Of a stretch of 64,000 nt of DNA, positions 1 to 8,298 are shown in pieces. Source of the DNA: Mucilaginibacter sabulilitoris (GTDB taxonomy: Bacteria > Bacteroidota > Bacteroidia > Sphingobacteriales > Sphingobacteriaceae); assembly GCF_034262375.1 (NCBI RefSeq), contig NZ_CP139558.1, positions 2,976,001 through 3,040,000 of the forward strand. The letters are read 5' to 3'. Each line of letters begins with the position of its first letter. The stretch's first letter is position 1. Below the pieces are notes generated by a model. It ran no database searches, had not been told where the DNA came from, and saw only the letters and a program-made list of their open reading frames with translations. The translations under genes were made by a program, and so were the position numbers.

Positions 1-1
1 G

Positions 2-1021
2 AAGAAATTATCTATTGTTGATATCGCGAATGCTTTAAATGTATCAAAAACTACTATATCATTCATTTTAAATGGCCGTGCCCAGGAAAAACGCATCAGT
101 GCCGAACTGGTAGAAACAGTAATGAAATATGTTGAAGAAGTAGGGTATAAGCCAAATTCGTTGGCCAAAAGTTTACGTACAGGTAAATCAAATACCATCG
201 GATTAATGGTAGAAGATATCTCCAACCCCTTTTTTGCAAGTATCGCACGCTTAATTGAAGAAAGAGCTTATAAGAACGGCTATAAGATCATTTATTGCAG
301 TACTGATAATGATACGCAAAAAACTAAGGAACTGATTGACATGTTTCGGGACAGGCATGTAGATGGTTACATTATATCTCCGCCCGAAGGTATTGAGGAA
401 GATATTGAATCACTTACCAAAGATGGCATGCCGGTAGTGTTATTTGACAGGCACCTGCCCAATGTAGATACCGATTTTATTGAAATAGATAATCTTTTTA
501 GTACTTATAACGCTACGAGGCACCTGATAGACCAGGGTTTTAAAAACGTTGCATTTGTTACCTTCGCCTCAAACCAAACCCAAATGATTGATAGGGTAAA
601 AGGATATCAGAATGCCATTGAAGCCGCAGGCTTGCCGGTGTTGATTAAAGAGATATTATTTAATCAGAAAGAAGAACTTATCATGAATCCGTTGCGTGAA
701 TTTATGATACAAAATACCAACATTGATGCCATCCTTTTTGGTACCAACCACATTGGTACCTGCGGACTAAAGATAATGCAGGAAATGGGCAAGAATACGC
801 CTACTGATATTGCTATAATTTCTTTTGATGATTATGAAGTGTTTGAGCTTTATTCGCCTCCTGTAACAGCCATAGCTCAACCAATTGATGAAATAGCCGA
901 TAATGTAATTAGTGTTTTGCTGGAGAAACTCGATTACCACTCAGCATCAACCAAGTTGAAGGGAGTTATTTTGAAAACCAACTTGAAAATCCGGAAATCT
1001 TCGATTAAGGCCTCTGCTTAA
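2..1021 (+). CDS. LacI-family transcriptional regulator (5' end just outside window)
   Basis: The reading frame is open from base 2, and base 1 (g) could be the last base of the ATG, so probably only the start codon is missing. The first ~20 codons give a LacI helix-turn-helix (SIVDIANALNVSKTTIS), then the hinge YKPNSLAKSLRTGKS and the periplasmic-binding-protein-like effector domain beginning NTIGLMVEDISNPFF. Length (~339 aa) is normal for the family. Proteins of this type bind a palindromic operator and are released or engaged by a sugar ligand. The next gene is a rhamnosidase-like glycosidase 169 bp downstream, so control of plant or microbial glycan use is a reasonable inference; the ligand is not visible. 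Confidence 0.93.
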   Translation, partial: KKLSIVDIANALNVSKTTISFILNGRAQEKRISAELVETVMKYVEEVGYKPNSLAKSLRTGKSNTIGLMVEDISNPFFASIARLIEERAYKNGYKIIYCSTDNDTQKTKELIDMFRDRHVDGYIISPPEGIEEDIESLTKDGMPVVLFDRHLPNVDTDFIEIDNLFSTYNATRHLIDQGFKNVAFVTFASNQTQMIDRVKGYQNAIEAAGLPVLIKEILFNQKEELIMNPLREFMIQNTNIDAILFGTNHIGTCGLKIMQEMGKNTPTDIAIISFDDYEVFELYSPPVTAIAQPIDEIADNVISVLLEKLDYHSASTKLKGVILKTNLKIRKSSIKASA

Positions 1022-1190
1022 ATGATGGAGTAGCCAAAACCAGGATAAATCATATTACAAAATATCTTTATAATAAATGTTTCCGCAGATCGCCAACTAT
1101 TTGGTTTTTAATCAAGATGATCTATTAGCTAAAACGATTTATTTTTTTACTGTTAATTTATATCGTTACCGGACCTAATTATATACCACA

Positions 1191-3551
1191 ATGAAACCCT
1201 TTCTTTTTCGCATTTTGATCGTCTTTGGCTTAGTGCCGATAAAATATGTCTGTGCGCAATCATCAGCTACCAATGCTGTTACTCCCAGTCAATGGAATGC
1301 ACAGTGGATAGCCGTGCCTTTTGTCAACGGAAATAGTTACGGTGTTTTTTATTTTCGTAAAAGTATTGATCTCGCTACCAAACCCAAGAATTTTATTGTG
1401 CATGTATCAGCAGATAACCGTTATAAATTGTATGTCAATAGTAAGCTAATATCTTTAGGGCCAGCGCGTGGCGATACCTATTATTGGAATTACGAAACGG
1501 TGGATCTTGCGCCATACCTATCTGCAGGAAAAAACACTATAGCTGCACTTGTTTGGAATGAAGCCCAATACAGTCCCGCAGCGCAGATCAGTGTACGCAC
1601 GGGGTTTGTTTTACAGGGTAATTCGCCTGCTGAGGAAATATTAAACACCAACAATAGCTGGAAGTGCATTCGTGATGTCGGGCATAAGCCTATTCCTGGT
1701 TATTTTTTTGCTGCCAGTAAAGGCGAAATGGTAGATATGAACCAGGCAATTAAAGGCGATTGGACGGCTGCAAATTTTGATGATAGCGCCTGGCTCGGCG
1801 CAGCTAAGGTAGCTGACGGGAAACTTAAAGGAACGGCCTGGGGTATAGATTGGGCGCTGGTGCCATCATCGCTGCCTCCAAGAGAAATGACCTATCAGCG
1901 CCTTGGTAAATTGCGCACGGCAACTGGTATGAGCGTTTCGCCGACGTTTCCAGAAAAAAAGACTGCATTCACTATCCCTGCAAACACTACAGTTTCTTTA
2001 TTACTCGATCAAACTTTTGAAACAAACGCTTATGTAACATTAAATTTTAGCGGAGGTAAGGATGCAGGGATCTCACTTGGTTATGCCGAATCACTTTACG
2101 AAAAAGGCAGCAATGGTGTTCGCAAAGGTAACCGGAATGAAGTAGAAGGGAAGGAGTTTGTAGGGAGAATAGACAGCCTGATAGCCGATGGCAGTCAGGG
2201 ACAATCATTTACAACGCTAAACTTTCGTACTTATCGTTATATCAAACTGTTTGTGCAAACAAAAAATGAGCCGCTGGTTATTGACGACCTGTATGGCACT
2301 TTTACGGGTTATCCTTTTAAACGGAGCTCGGTGATTAATACAGACAACGCCGAAATAAAGCAAATGCTGGATATTGGCTGGCGTACAGTAAGACTTAACG
2401 CCTGGGAAACCTACATGGACTGCCCGTATTATGAGCAACTGCAATACATTGGCGACACCCGCGTACAGGCTATCATATCATACTATAATACCAGTGATAA
2501 CCGGTTGGCGCGTAATGCACTCAATCAGATTGACCATTCGCGCTTACCCGAAGGCATAACTGCCAGCTGTTACCCGTCAAAGGGTACTCAGGTTATATCA
2601 CCGTTCTCGTTATGGTATATTGGAATGTTGCATGATTACTGGATGTATCGTGGCGATGATGACTTTATCAGAAATAAACTACTTGGAGAAAGAGGAGTGC
2701 TGGATTTTTTCAGCAAATACCAGCAGCCCGATGGCTCATTAAAAGACACCCCATACTGGGCGTTTGTTGACTGGGCCGGCAATTTGTGGGGCGAGGTAAA
2801 AGGAAAGGACGGTAGCGCAGCTATTTATGATCTTCAGCTCCTGTGGGCATACCAGTGGGCAGCAGAAATGGAGGCCAAAATTGGTCTGCAGGACTATGCC
2901 AAAATATATAATCAAAAAGCCGCACAGCTAAAGGCTACCATACAGCGGAAGTATTGGAATCCTGTTAAAAAACTATATGCCGATACCAAGGAAAAGAACG
3001 GTTTCTCACAGCATGTTAATTCGCTGGCCATACTTACCGGAGTGGTGAGTGATGCAGAAATGCCAACCGTAGCTAAGCAAATGCTTAGCGACACAAGTTT
3101 AACCCAATGCTCAGTTTACTTTAAATATTATTTGAATCAGGCGCTGGTAAAAGCAGGTTTGGGCAATGATTATATGAACTGGCTTGACAAATGGCGCGAG
3201 AACATAAAAATGGGACTAAGCACCTGGGCCGAGTATTCTGATGTCAACACTTCCCGTTCTGATTGCCATGCATGGGGTGCCAGTCCTAATATTGAGTTTT
3301 TCAGAACAGTTTTAGGTATCGATAGCTATGCACCTGGTTTTAGCAAAATAAAAGTAGAACCTCATTTAGGAACGTTAACCGCGATTAGTGGTGAAATACC
3401 TCATCCAAATGGTAAGGTGGCAGTTGGATATAAATTTGAGAAAGGCAGGTGGCAAATAGATATCAATTTGCCGCGGGCAACTGCAGGCATGCTGATTTGG
3501 AAAGCAAAACAATATCCTCTGAAAGCGGGAAATAATTCTTTTAAAATTTAA
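1191..3551 (+). CDS. Secreted alpha-L-rhamnosidase-like glycoside hydrolase (GH78 type)
   Basis: The 786-aa protein has an N-terminal signal peptide with likely cleavage near residue 22 (VCA|QSS). A beta-rich N-terminal part (WNAQWIAVP..., YFRKSI) resembles the carbohydrate-binding sandwich domain of GH78 enzymes. The (alpha/alpha)6-barrel region carries DCPYYEQLQYIGDTR at about residues 408-422, which matches the GH78 acid-residue cluster, and WAEYSD near residue 680 followed by HAWGASPNIEFF, which matches the conserved C-terminal catalytic-base region. Such enzymes release terminal rhamnose from glycans, probably in the periplasm. The adjacent LacI regulator supports a glycan-use role. Substrate specificity cannot be read from sequence, and some GH78 relatives act on other sugars. 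Confidence 0.85.
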   Translation: MKPFLFRILIVFGLVPIKYVCAQSSATNAVTPSQWNAQWIAVPFVNGNSYGVFYFRKSIDLATKPKNFIVHVSADNRYKLYVNSKLISLGPARGDTYYWNYETVDLAPYLSAGKNTIAALVWNEAQYSPAAQISVRTGFVLQGNSPAEEILNTNNSWKCIRDVGHKPIPGYFFAASKGEMVDMNQAIKGDWTAANFDDSAWLGAAKVADGKLKGTAWGIDWALVPSSLPPREMTYQRLGKLRTATGMSVSPTFPEKKTAFTIPANTTVSLLLDQTFETNAYVTLNFSGGKDAGISLGYAESLYEKGSNGVRKGNRNEVEGKEFVGRIDSLIADGSQGQSFTTLNFRTYRYIKLFVQTKNEPLVIDDLYGTFTGYPFKRSSVINTDNAEIKQMLDIGWRTVRLNAWETYMDCPYYEQLQYIGDTRVQAIISYYNTSDNRLARNALNQIDHSRLPEGITASCYPSKGTQVISPFSLWYIGMLHDYWMYRGDDDFIRNKLLGERGVLDFFSKYQQPDGSLKDTPYWAFVDWAGNLWGEVKGKDGSAAIYDLQLLWAYQWAAEMEAKIGLQDYAKIYNQKAAQLKATIQRKYWNPVKKLYADTKEKNGFSQHVNSLAILTGVVSDAEMPTVAKQMLSDTSLTQCSVYFKYYLNQALVKAGLGNDYMNWLDKWRENIKMGLSTWAEYSDVNTSRSDCHAWGASPNIEFFRTVLGIDSYAPGFSKIKVEPHLGTLTAISGEIPHPNGKVAVGYKFEKGRWQIDINLPRATAGMLIWKAKQYPLKAGNNSFKI

Positions 3552-3735
3552 TGGAAAGGGCAAAGAGCTTCTGATTTAAAGCTTGCGCGGATTAGTCCTA
3601 CATGGTTCTCCTAACTGAAAATCAACTGATACAAATGCAGTCAAAGCAGAATAGTACTATTAAGTGGAGATTTGATATTAACCATATTGCCTGAGAATAG
3701 TAAATTAATTTAGTTGCATAACTTCAATTTACAGC

Positions 3736-4125
3736 TTAAGATACTTTTTTGAAAGTGCTATCTAACTTGATCGCTTCTTTTAAAAGCTTGATTATTGGAT
3801 TTTCATCAATCTCCTCCAAGGTTTGGTAGATTTTGTAAAAAATTTGTTTGTTAGTTCCATGCGATAGAAAGTAATCGTGATCAATTAATTTGTGGCCATA
3901 CCAAAAACCTAAAAGAACTCCTTTTTTGATACCTCCCCTCGGAACGGTTGAGGGCCAAATAATACATATACCTTTGTTGCCATAAAAAAATGGAACGTTA
4001 TATGATATTTTCTCTTTGCAGTATTCAGGAAGAGTTTCATTAATTATCTGTCGCAGCACATCTACAATTACTCTTTCGTCTTCAGGAAGAAGGGTATACA
4101 GATCAACAAGGTTTCTAATTTTCAT
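3736..4125 (-). CDS. DUF1801 (YdhG-like) domain protein
   Basis: This 129-aa protein starts with LVDLYTLLPEDERVIVDVLRQIINETLPEYCKEKISYNVPFFYGNKGICIIWP, the normal opening of DUF1801/YdhG-like proteins (split here by the reader at the predicted helix ends: LLPEDERVIV, then the ISYNVPFF strand). The fold is a small alpha/beta domain found as stand-alone cytoplasmic proteins; a frataxin-like role has been suggested for relatives, but biochemical function is unclear. It stands alone, convergent with the rhamnosidase and divergent from the SDR gene, with no evident operon partner. Confidence 0.8.
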   Translation of the reverse strand: MKIRNLVDLYTLLPEDERVIVDVLRQIINETLPEYCKEKISYNVPFFYGNKGICIIWPSTVPRGGIKKGVLLGFWYGHKLIDHDYFLSHGTNKQIFYKIYQTLEEIDENPIIKLLKEAIKLDSTFKKVS

Positions 4126-4280
4126 TGGAATTGGTAAATTACAAATCTCAGCAAAAAGACCTTATTTAATTCAAGTATTTTTACTAACGAACTTAAGTCT
4201 ATTTTTACTTATCGTTTCCCTGGGTTTTATTCCTACCGTAATTATCATTCCGGTGTCAGATAAAAAACTAAATTTTTTTC

Positions 4281-4297
4281 ATTGAACAGTGTTCAAT
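4281..4297. promoter_or_regulatory. Palindromic operator O1, likely bound by the adjacent TetR
   Basis: ATTGAACA-G-TGTTCAAT is an 8-bp perfect inverted repeat around one base. It lies 29 bp before the SDR start. A second copy (5784-5800) lies before the TolC/RND operon, and a TetR gene lies between them. Spacing and symmetry are typical of TetR operators; the assignment to this TetR is inference. Confidence 0.75.
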
Positions 4298-4325
4298 ACT
4301 TTTGACATGAATTAAATATTAACAA

Positions 4326-5087
4326 ATGAAAAAAGTATTGATCACAGGTGCAAGCGGCGGCATCGGGCTGGAAACAGCCAGGCAACTTGCAGCCCAAGGT
4401 TACCGGTTAACACTGGTAGCCCGCAACGAGGACAAATTAAATAAGGCAGTAAAAAGTTTAGCTGGTGCAGGCCACGGCATTTTGGTTGCTGACCTGACCA
4501 ATAAAGAAGATCTGCAAAAATTGGTAAGTCATTTAAAAACGGAAGAATACGATATCCTGATCAATAATGCAGGTGCAGGTATTTACGGCAAATTTATTGA
4601 GGTTCCATTATCAGATCAATTGGCTGGTATGCAGCTTAATATGGATGCTTTGGTGACCCTATCTTATGGCTTTTTACAAAATGCCAAATCGGGAGATGCT
4701 TTGGTAAATATAGGCTCCCTGCTTGCTCATTCTTCCCTGCCGGGCGGGGCTGTTTATGCAGCCACCAAGAGTTTTGTTGCCAATTTCTCAGAATCCTTGT
4801 GGTACGAGTTTAAGCAGAAAGGTATCTTTGTGATGGGTTTTAACCCCGGTGCTGCGGCTTCAGACTTTCATGCAAATGCAGGCGGACATGTCAATGATTT
4901 TCCCAAATTTGTGATGTCCTCCGTTGAGGATGTTGCTGGTGAGCTGGTTAAAGCACTGGAAAAGAGGCGGAAACCAAGAGTTGTGCAAGGTTGGAAGAAC
5001 AGGTTCATGCTGTTTGGATTGAAGCTATTGAACCGGAAATCTGCTGTAAATATTATGGGACAGATCAGTCCCGGAATGCAAAACTAA
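4326..5087 (+). CDS. SDR-family NAD(P)-dependent oxidoreductase
   Basis: This 253-aa classical short-chain dehydrogenase has the Rossmann motif TGASGGIG at residues 8-14, DLT near 56, NNAG at 80-83, Ser131 and the catalytic pair Y144xxxK148 (YAATK). It therefore should oxidise or reduce a small alcohol/carbonyl substrate with NAD(P)H in the cytoplasm. The substrate is unknown. It lies directly behind operator O1 and just before the TetR gene, so it is probably repressed together with the efflux pump, as is common for detoxification enzymes next to TetR. Confidence 0.92.
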   Translation: MKKVLITGASGGIGLETARQLAAQGYRLTLVARNEDKLNKAVKSLAGAGHGILVADLTNKEDLQKLVSHLKTEEYDILINNAGAGIYGKFIEVPLSDQLAGMQLNMDALVTLSYGFLQNAKSGDALVNIGSLLAHSSLPGGAVYAATKSFVANFSESLWYEFKQKGIFVMGFNPGAAASDFHANAGGHVNDFPKFVMSSVEDVAGELVKALEKRRKPRVVQGWKNRFMLFGLKLLNRKSAVNIMGQISPGMQN

Positions 5088-5156
5088 ACAGCGAAACTGA
5101 TGGACGACTTGGCCGACAGGCCAGCACTCCTATATTTGTATTTTATATTATTTGAA

Positions 5157-5765
5157 ATGAGCATAGCAGAACGAAAACTGGAAGAGAAACAGGAAATGCA
5201 TAAACGCATCTTAAATGGTGCACGTAAGGTTTTCCTTGAAAAAGGCTATGAGCAAGCCAGCATGCGCAATATTGCCAATGAGATCAACTACAGCCCCGGC
5301 TCGCTTTATTTTTACTTCAAAGATAAAAGCGAGATTTTCCAGGAACTACATAAAGAAGGGTTTCAATTATTGCTTAATCAGTTCAAGGTTTTGGACAAAG
5401 TGGGCGACCCTTTTGAGCGTTTGAAAGCCATGGGCCGCATATTTATTCAATTTGCGCAGGAAAACAAAGATTATTATAACCTGATGTTTCTTGTTGAGGA
5501 ACCGGCAAAATCGTCGGAAGAGGGTGGCTTTAAGATAGCACAGGAAGCCATAGATAGCCTGGCCACCGTGGTAAAAGACTGCCAGCAGAAAGGAAAGTTC
5601 AAAGACATGGATACAGAGGATCTCACCTTTATGATCCTTTCGGCCATGCATGGCATCTGTGCACTTTTCTGTAAAGACCGGACTGTAGGTTTTGTCGGCA
5701 AAACGAATGAAGAATTAATGGAAAGAGGCTACGAGTGTTTTGTTGCGCTGTTAGAAAAAAGTTAA
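5157..5765 (+). CDS. TetR/AcrR-family transcriptional repressor
   Basis: The protein is about 202 aa from the ATG at 5157. An in-frame ATG exists at 5100, but its extra residues (MDDLADRPALLYLYF...) are unlike TetR N-termini. A TATATTTG box at 5131-5138 also falls inside that extension and looks like a Bacteroidota -7 element, so I chose 5157. The HTH is clear: RILNGARKVFLEKGYEQASM, then RNIANEINYSPGSLYFYFKDKSE. The C-terminal ligand domain is variable, as usual. It sits between two matching palindromes that precede the SDR and the RND operon and is probably their repressor. Confidence 0.93.
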   Translation: MSIAERKLEEKQEMHKRILNGARKVFLEKGYEQASMRNIANEINYSPGSLYFYFKDKSEIFQELHKEGFQLLLNQFKVLDKVGDPFERLKAMGRIFIQFAQENKDYYNLMFLVEEPAKSSEEGGFKIAQEAIDSLATVVKDCQQKGKFKDMDTEDLTFMILSAMHGICALFCKDRTVGFVGKTNEELMERGYECFVALLEKS

Positions 5766-5783
5766 CCCTTTTTTTGATCTATT

Positions 5784-5800
5784 GTTGAACAGTGTTTAAA
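5784..5800. promoter_or_regulatory. Palindromic operator O2 before the efflux operon
   Basis: GTTGAACA-G-TGTTTAAA repeats operator O1 with a one-base change in the right arm (TGTTTAA for TGTTCAA). It lies 19 bp upstream of the TolC gene, where bound repressor would block transcription of the pump genes. Confidence 0.72.
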
Positions 5801-5819
5801 TTTATAACAATGTATAAAA

Positions 5820-7181
5820 ATGAAAACTAAAAGCAAAAAAATATGTGGTTTTATCCTGGTGGCGGCAGCCTTATTGGCAGCCCCATCAGTAAAAGCCCAG
5901 AGCAAACTGGATGACTACATCCGCGAGGGCCTCAGCTCCAGTCAGAGCATTAGACAACAAAATTTTGTGCTCGAAAAAAACATGTATGCCCTCAAGGAAG
6001 CGAAAAGCATGTTCGGGCCGAATGTAACTTTTTCAACCACCTACACGAAAGCCGATGGCGGGCGTACCATAGATTTTCCAACCGGCGACCTGTTTAACGG
6101 AGTTTATTCCACATTGAATAAATTGACCGGTAGCAATGCCTTTCCGCAGTTGGAAAACCAGCACATCCTGCTCAACCCGGATAATTTTTATGATGCCAAG
6201 TTCCGTACAACCTTGCCCATTTTGAATGCAGAGTTGATCTATAATAAGCGGATCAAGGTGCAGCAGGTGGATATGCAAAAAACAGAAGTACTGCTTTATA
6301 AACGCGAACTGGTAAAAGAGATCAAAACGGCCTACTACAATTATTCAAAAGCCGTTTATGCGACCGAAATCTATGAATCCTCGCTCAGGCTGGTGGAAGA
6401 AGGCCAAAGGATCAATACTAAGCTATTTGACAACAGTAAAGTAAACCGGACTGTGGTGCTAAGAAGTCAGAACGAAGTGTCCAGGATCAACGCTTCGCTC
6501 ACTGGTGCAAAGAAAACTGCGGAATCGGCACACTACTATTTTAACTTCCTGATCAATCGCCCGCTAACAGACAGCATACTTTTAGATGATATTACCACGC
6601 TACCGGTCAGTGAACAAAGCCTGGGGAATAGCATCAACGGTAGGGAGGAATTAACCAAGCTCAAGATAGCAAAAGACATTAACGGTAACCTGACAGGGAT
6701 GGCTAAATCCTATCTTATCCCCAAGCTGGGCACCTTTATTGACCTGGGCTCGCAGGCGTTCGACTGGAAGTTCAACAGCCAAAGCCGCTATTATTTATTT
6801 GGTATTTCCCTGGAATGGAACCTGTTCTCCTCCGGGAAAAACAATTACCGGGTAAAACAAACGATTGCCGACCGCGAGGCCTTAGCATCCCAAACCGACT
6901 ACGTACAGCAGCAACTGCTTACCGAGCTTAAAGTCCGGCAGGCCGCCATGCAAAGCGCTATTGCGCAATATGAAGCTGCACAATCCCAGTTGAAAACCAG
7001 CCAGACCTACTATAATGATATGGTGAAGTTATACAAACAAGGAATGGCTATTTACATCGAACTGCTGGATGCCCAAAACCAGTGGATAGATGCGCAGCTT
7101 AACGCCAACATTGCCCTTTACGACACCTGGATCGCTTATACGGCTATCGAACGAGCTAACGCCAGTTTTACTATTCAATAA
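5820..7181 (+). CDS. TolC-family outer-membrane efflux protein
   Basis: The 453-aa protein has a signal peptide (cleavage near residue 26, VKA|QSK) and the two-fold repeated alpha-helical hairpin organisation of TolC proteins, with long amphipathic helices such as ELVKEIKTAYYNYSKAVYA and a terminal block (MVKLYKQGMAIYIELLDAQ) typical of the family. It would form the trimeric outer-membrane channel of the tripartite pump encoded by the next two genes. Its position behind operator O2 suggests TetR control of the whole operon. Confidence 0.93.
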   Translation: MKTKSKKICGFILVAAALLAAPSVKAQSKLDDYIREGLSSSQSIRQQNFVLEKNMYALKEAKSMFGPNVTFSTTYTKADGGRTIDFPTGDLFNGVYSTLNKLTGSNAFPQLENQHILLNPDNFYDAKFRTTLPILNAELIYNKRIKVQQVDMQKTEVLLYKRELVKEIKTAYYNYSKAVYATEIYESSLRLVEEGQRINTKLFDNSKVNRTVVLRSQNEVSRINASLTGAKKTAESAHYYFNFLINRPLTDSILLDDITTLPVSEQSLGNSINGREELTKLKIAKDINGNLTGMAKSYLIPKLGTFIDLGSQAFDWKFNSQSRYYLFGISLEWNLFSSGKNNYRVKQTIADREALASQTDYVQQQLLTELKVRQAAMQSAIAQYEAAQSQLKTSQTYYNDMVKLYKQGMAIYIELLDAQNQWIDAQLNANIALYDTWIAYTAIERANASFTIQ

Positions 7182-7236
7182 AAAAATCATGAAAAATCCC
7201 GATGTGTTCTTGAATACCTTAAAAAAATATACAATA

Positions 7237-8289
7237 ATGAAAAACTTTCAATTGCTCAGCATCGTCATAGCAGCTATATTCCTGCTGACTTCCTGCAAAC
7301 AAAAACACCAGGAACAAAACGCAATGGGTGAACCGGATATCATCCCCATTAAAACAGCTTCGGTTTCCGTTTTAGGAGTTCCCGACCACATAAGTGCTAC
7401 CGGCCTGGTCAGCACCGAAGATGAAGCCAAATATGCTTTCAAGATAGGCGGCGTGATCAATCGCATCTTAGTGCAGGAAGGCCAGTTCTTCAAAAAAGGC
7501 CAATTGCTGGCTACGCTCAATTCAACTGAGATTTCAGCAGGGCTGGCACAGTCAAGCCTGGGCGTGGAAAAGGCACAGCGCGATTATAGCCGTGCCGTTA
7601 ATCTTTACAAAGACAGCGTATATACCCTGGAGCAATTGCAAAACACCAAAACTGCATTGGACGTTGCGCAAAAGGCCCGGGAAGCGGTGGCCTTTAATGA
7701 TCGCTATTCCAAAATATATGCTGCATCCGACGGCTTTGTTAGCAAGAAGTTAGCCAACGAAGGCGAAGTGATTTCCGAAGGGATGCCGGTGCTGCTCATC
7801 AACTCTACCGAGCAGCACAACAGTTATTCGCTAAAGGTTGGGGTAACAGATCGCGAATGGGCCATTATTAAGGCGGGACAAACAGCCAAAGTAACACTTG
7901 ATGGATACACCGGTCAAAAGTTTGATGCCGTGGTATTTCGTAAGTCGCAGGCGGCGGATCGTGAACTTGGCTCTTTCCAGGTAGAACTGAAGCTGAAATT
8001 AAATGAAGTTAAACCTGCGGTCGGCATGTTTGGCAAAGCGGAAATAGCCACCCATCAGGATGAAAGCGTGATGGTGATCCCCTACAGTTCATTAGTAGAG
8101 GCCGACGGCAATAAGGGCTTCGTGTTTACCACCATCGGCACCAACAGGGTAAAACGAGTACCGGTTACCATCCTGAAGTTCGATAACGACAATGTTTATC
8201 TCCAAGATAAACTGGACGGTATAGACCAGATCGTTGTTTCCAACAGCGCCTACCTCAACGAACAGTCCATTATTAAAATCATCAAGTAA
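7237..8289 (+). CDS. RND efflux membrane-fusion (periplasmic adaptor) lipoprotein
   Basis: The start at 7237 is chosen because it gives a lipoprotein signal (FLLTSC, Cys20) directly; earlier in-frame starts overlap tolC or add a non-signal sequence. The mature protein (~330 aa) shows the adaptor layout: beta-strand lead, lipoyl half (ILVQEGQFFKKGQLLATL), short helical hairpin, second lipoyl half (NEGEVISEGMPVLLI) and beta-barrel. Adaptors link the inner-membrane RND pump to TolC. It lies 55 bp after tolC and 9 bp before the pump gene. Confidence 0.93.
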   Translation: MKNFQLLSIVIAAIFLLTSCKQKHQEQNAMGEPDIIPIKTASVSVLGVPDHISATGLVSTEDEAKYAFKIGGVINRILVQEGQFFKKGQLLATLNSTEISAGLAQSSLGVEKAQRDYSRAVNLYKDSVYTLEQLQNTKTALDVAQKAREAVAFNDRYSKIYAASDGFVSKKLANEGEVISEGMPVLLINSTEQHNSYSLKVGVTDREWAIIKAGQTAKVTLDGYTGQKFDAVVFRKSQAADRELGSFQVELKLKLNEVKPAVGMFGKAEIATHQDESVMVIPYSSLVEADGNKGFVFTTIGTNRVKRVPVTILKFDNDNVYLQDKLDGIDQIVVSNSAYLNEQSIIKIIK

Positions 8290-8298
8290 GCTACAGTT

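Noticed and set aside
7090..7236. Upstream starts for the RND adaptor
   Set aside because: They overlap tolC and place the lipoprotein signal far inside the protein.
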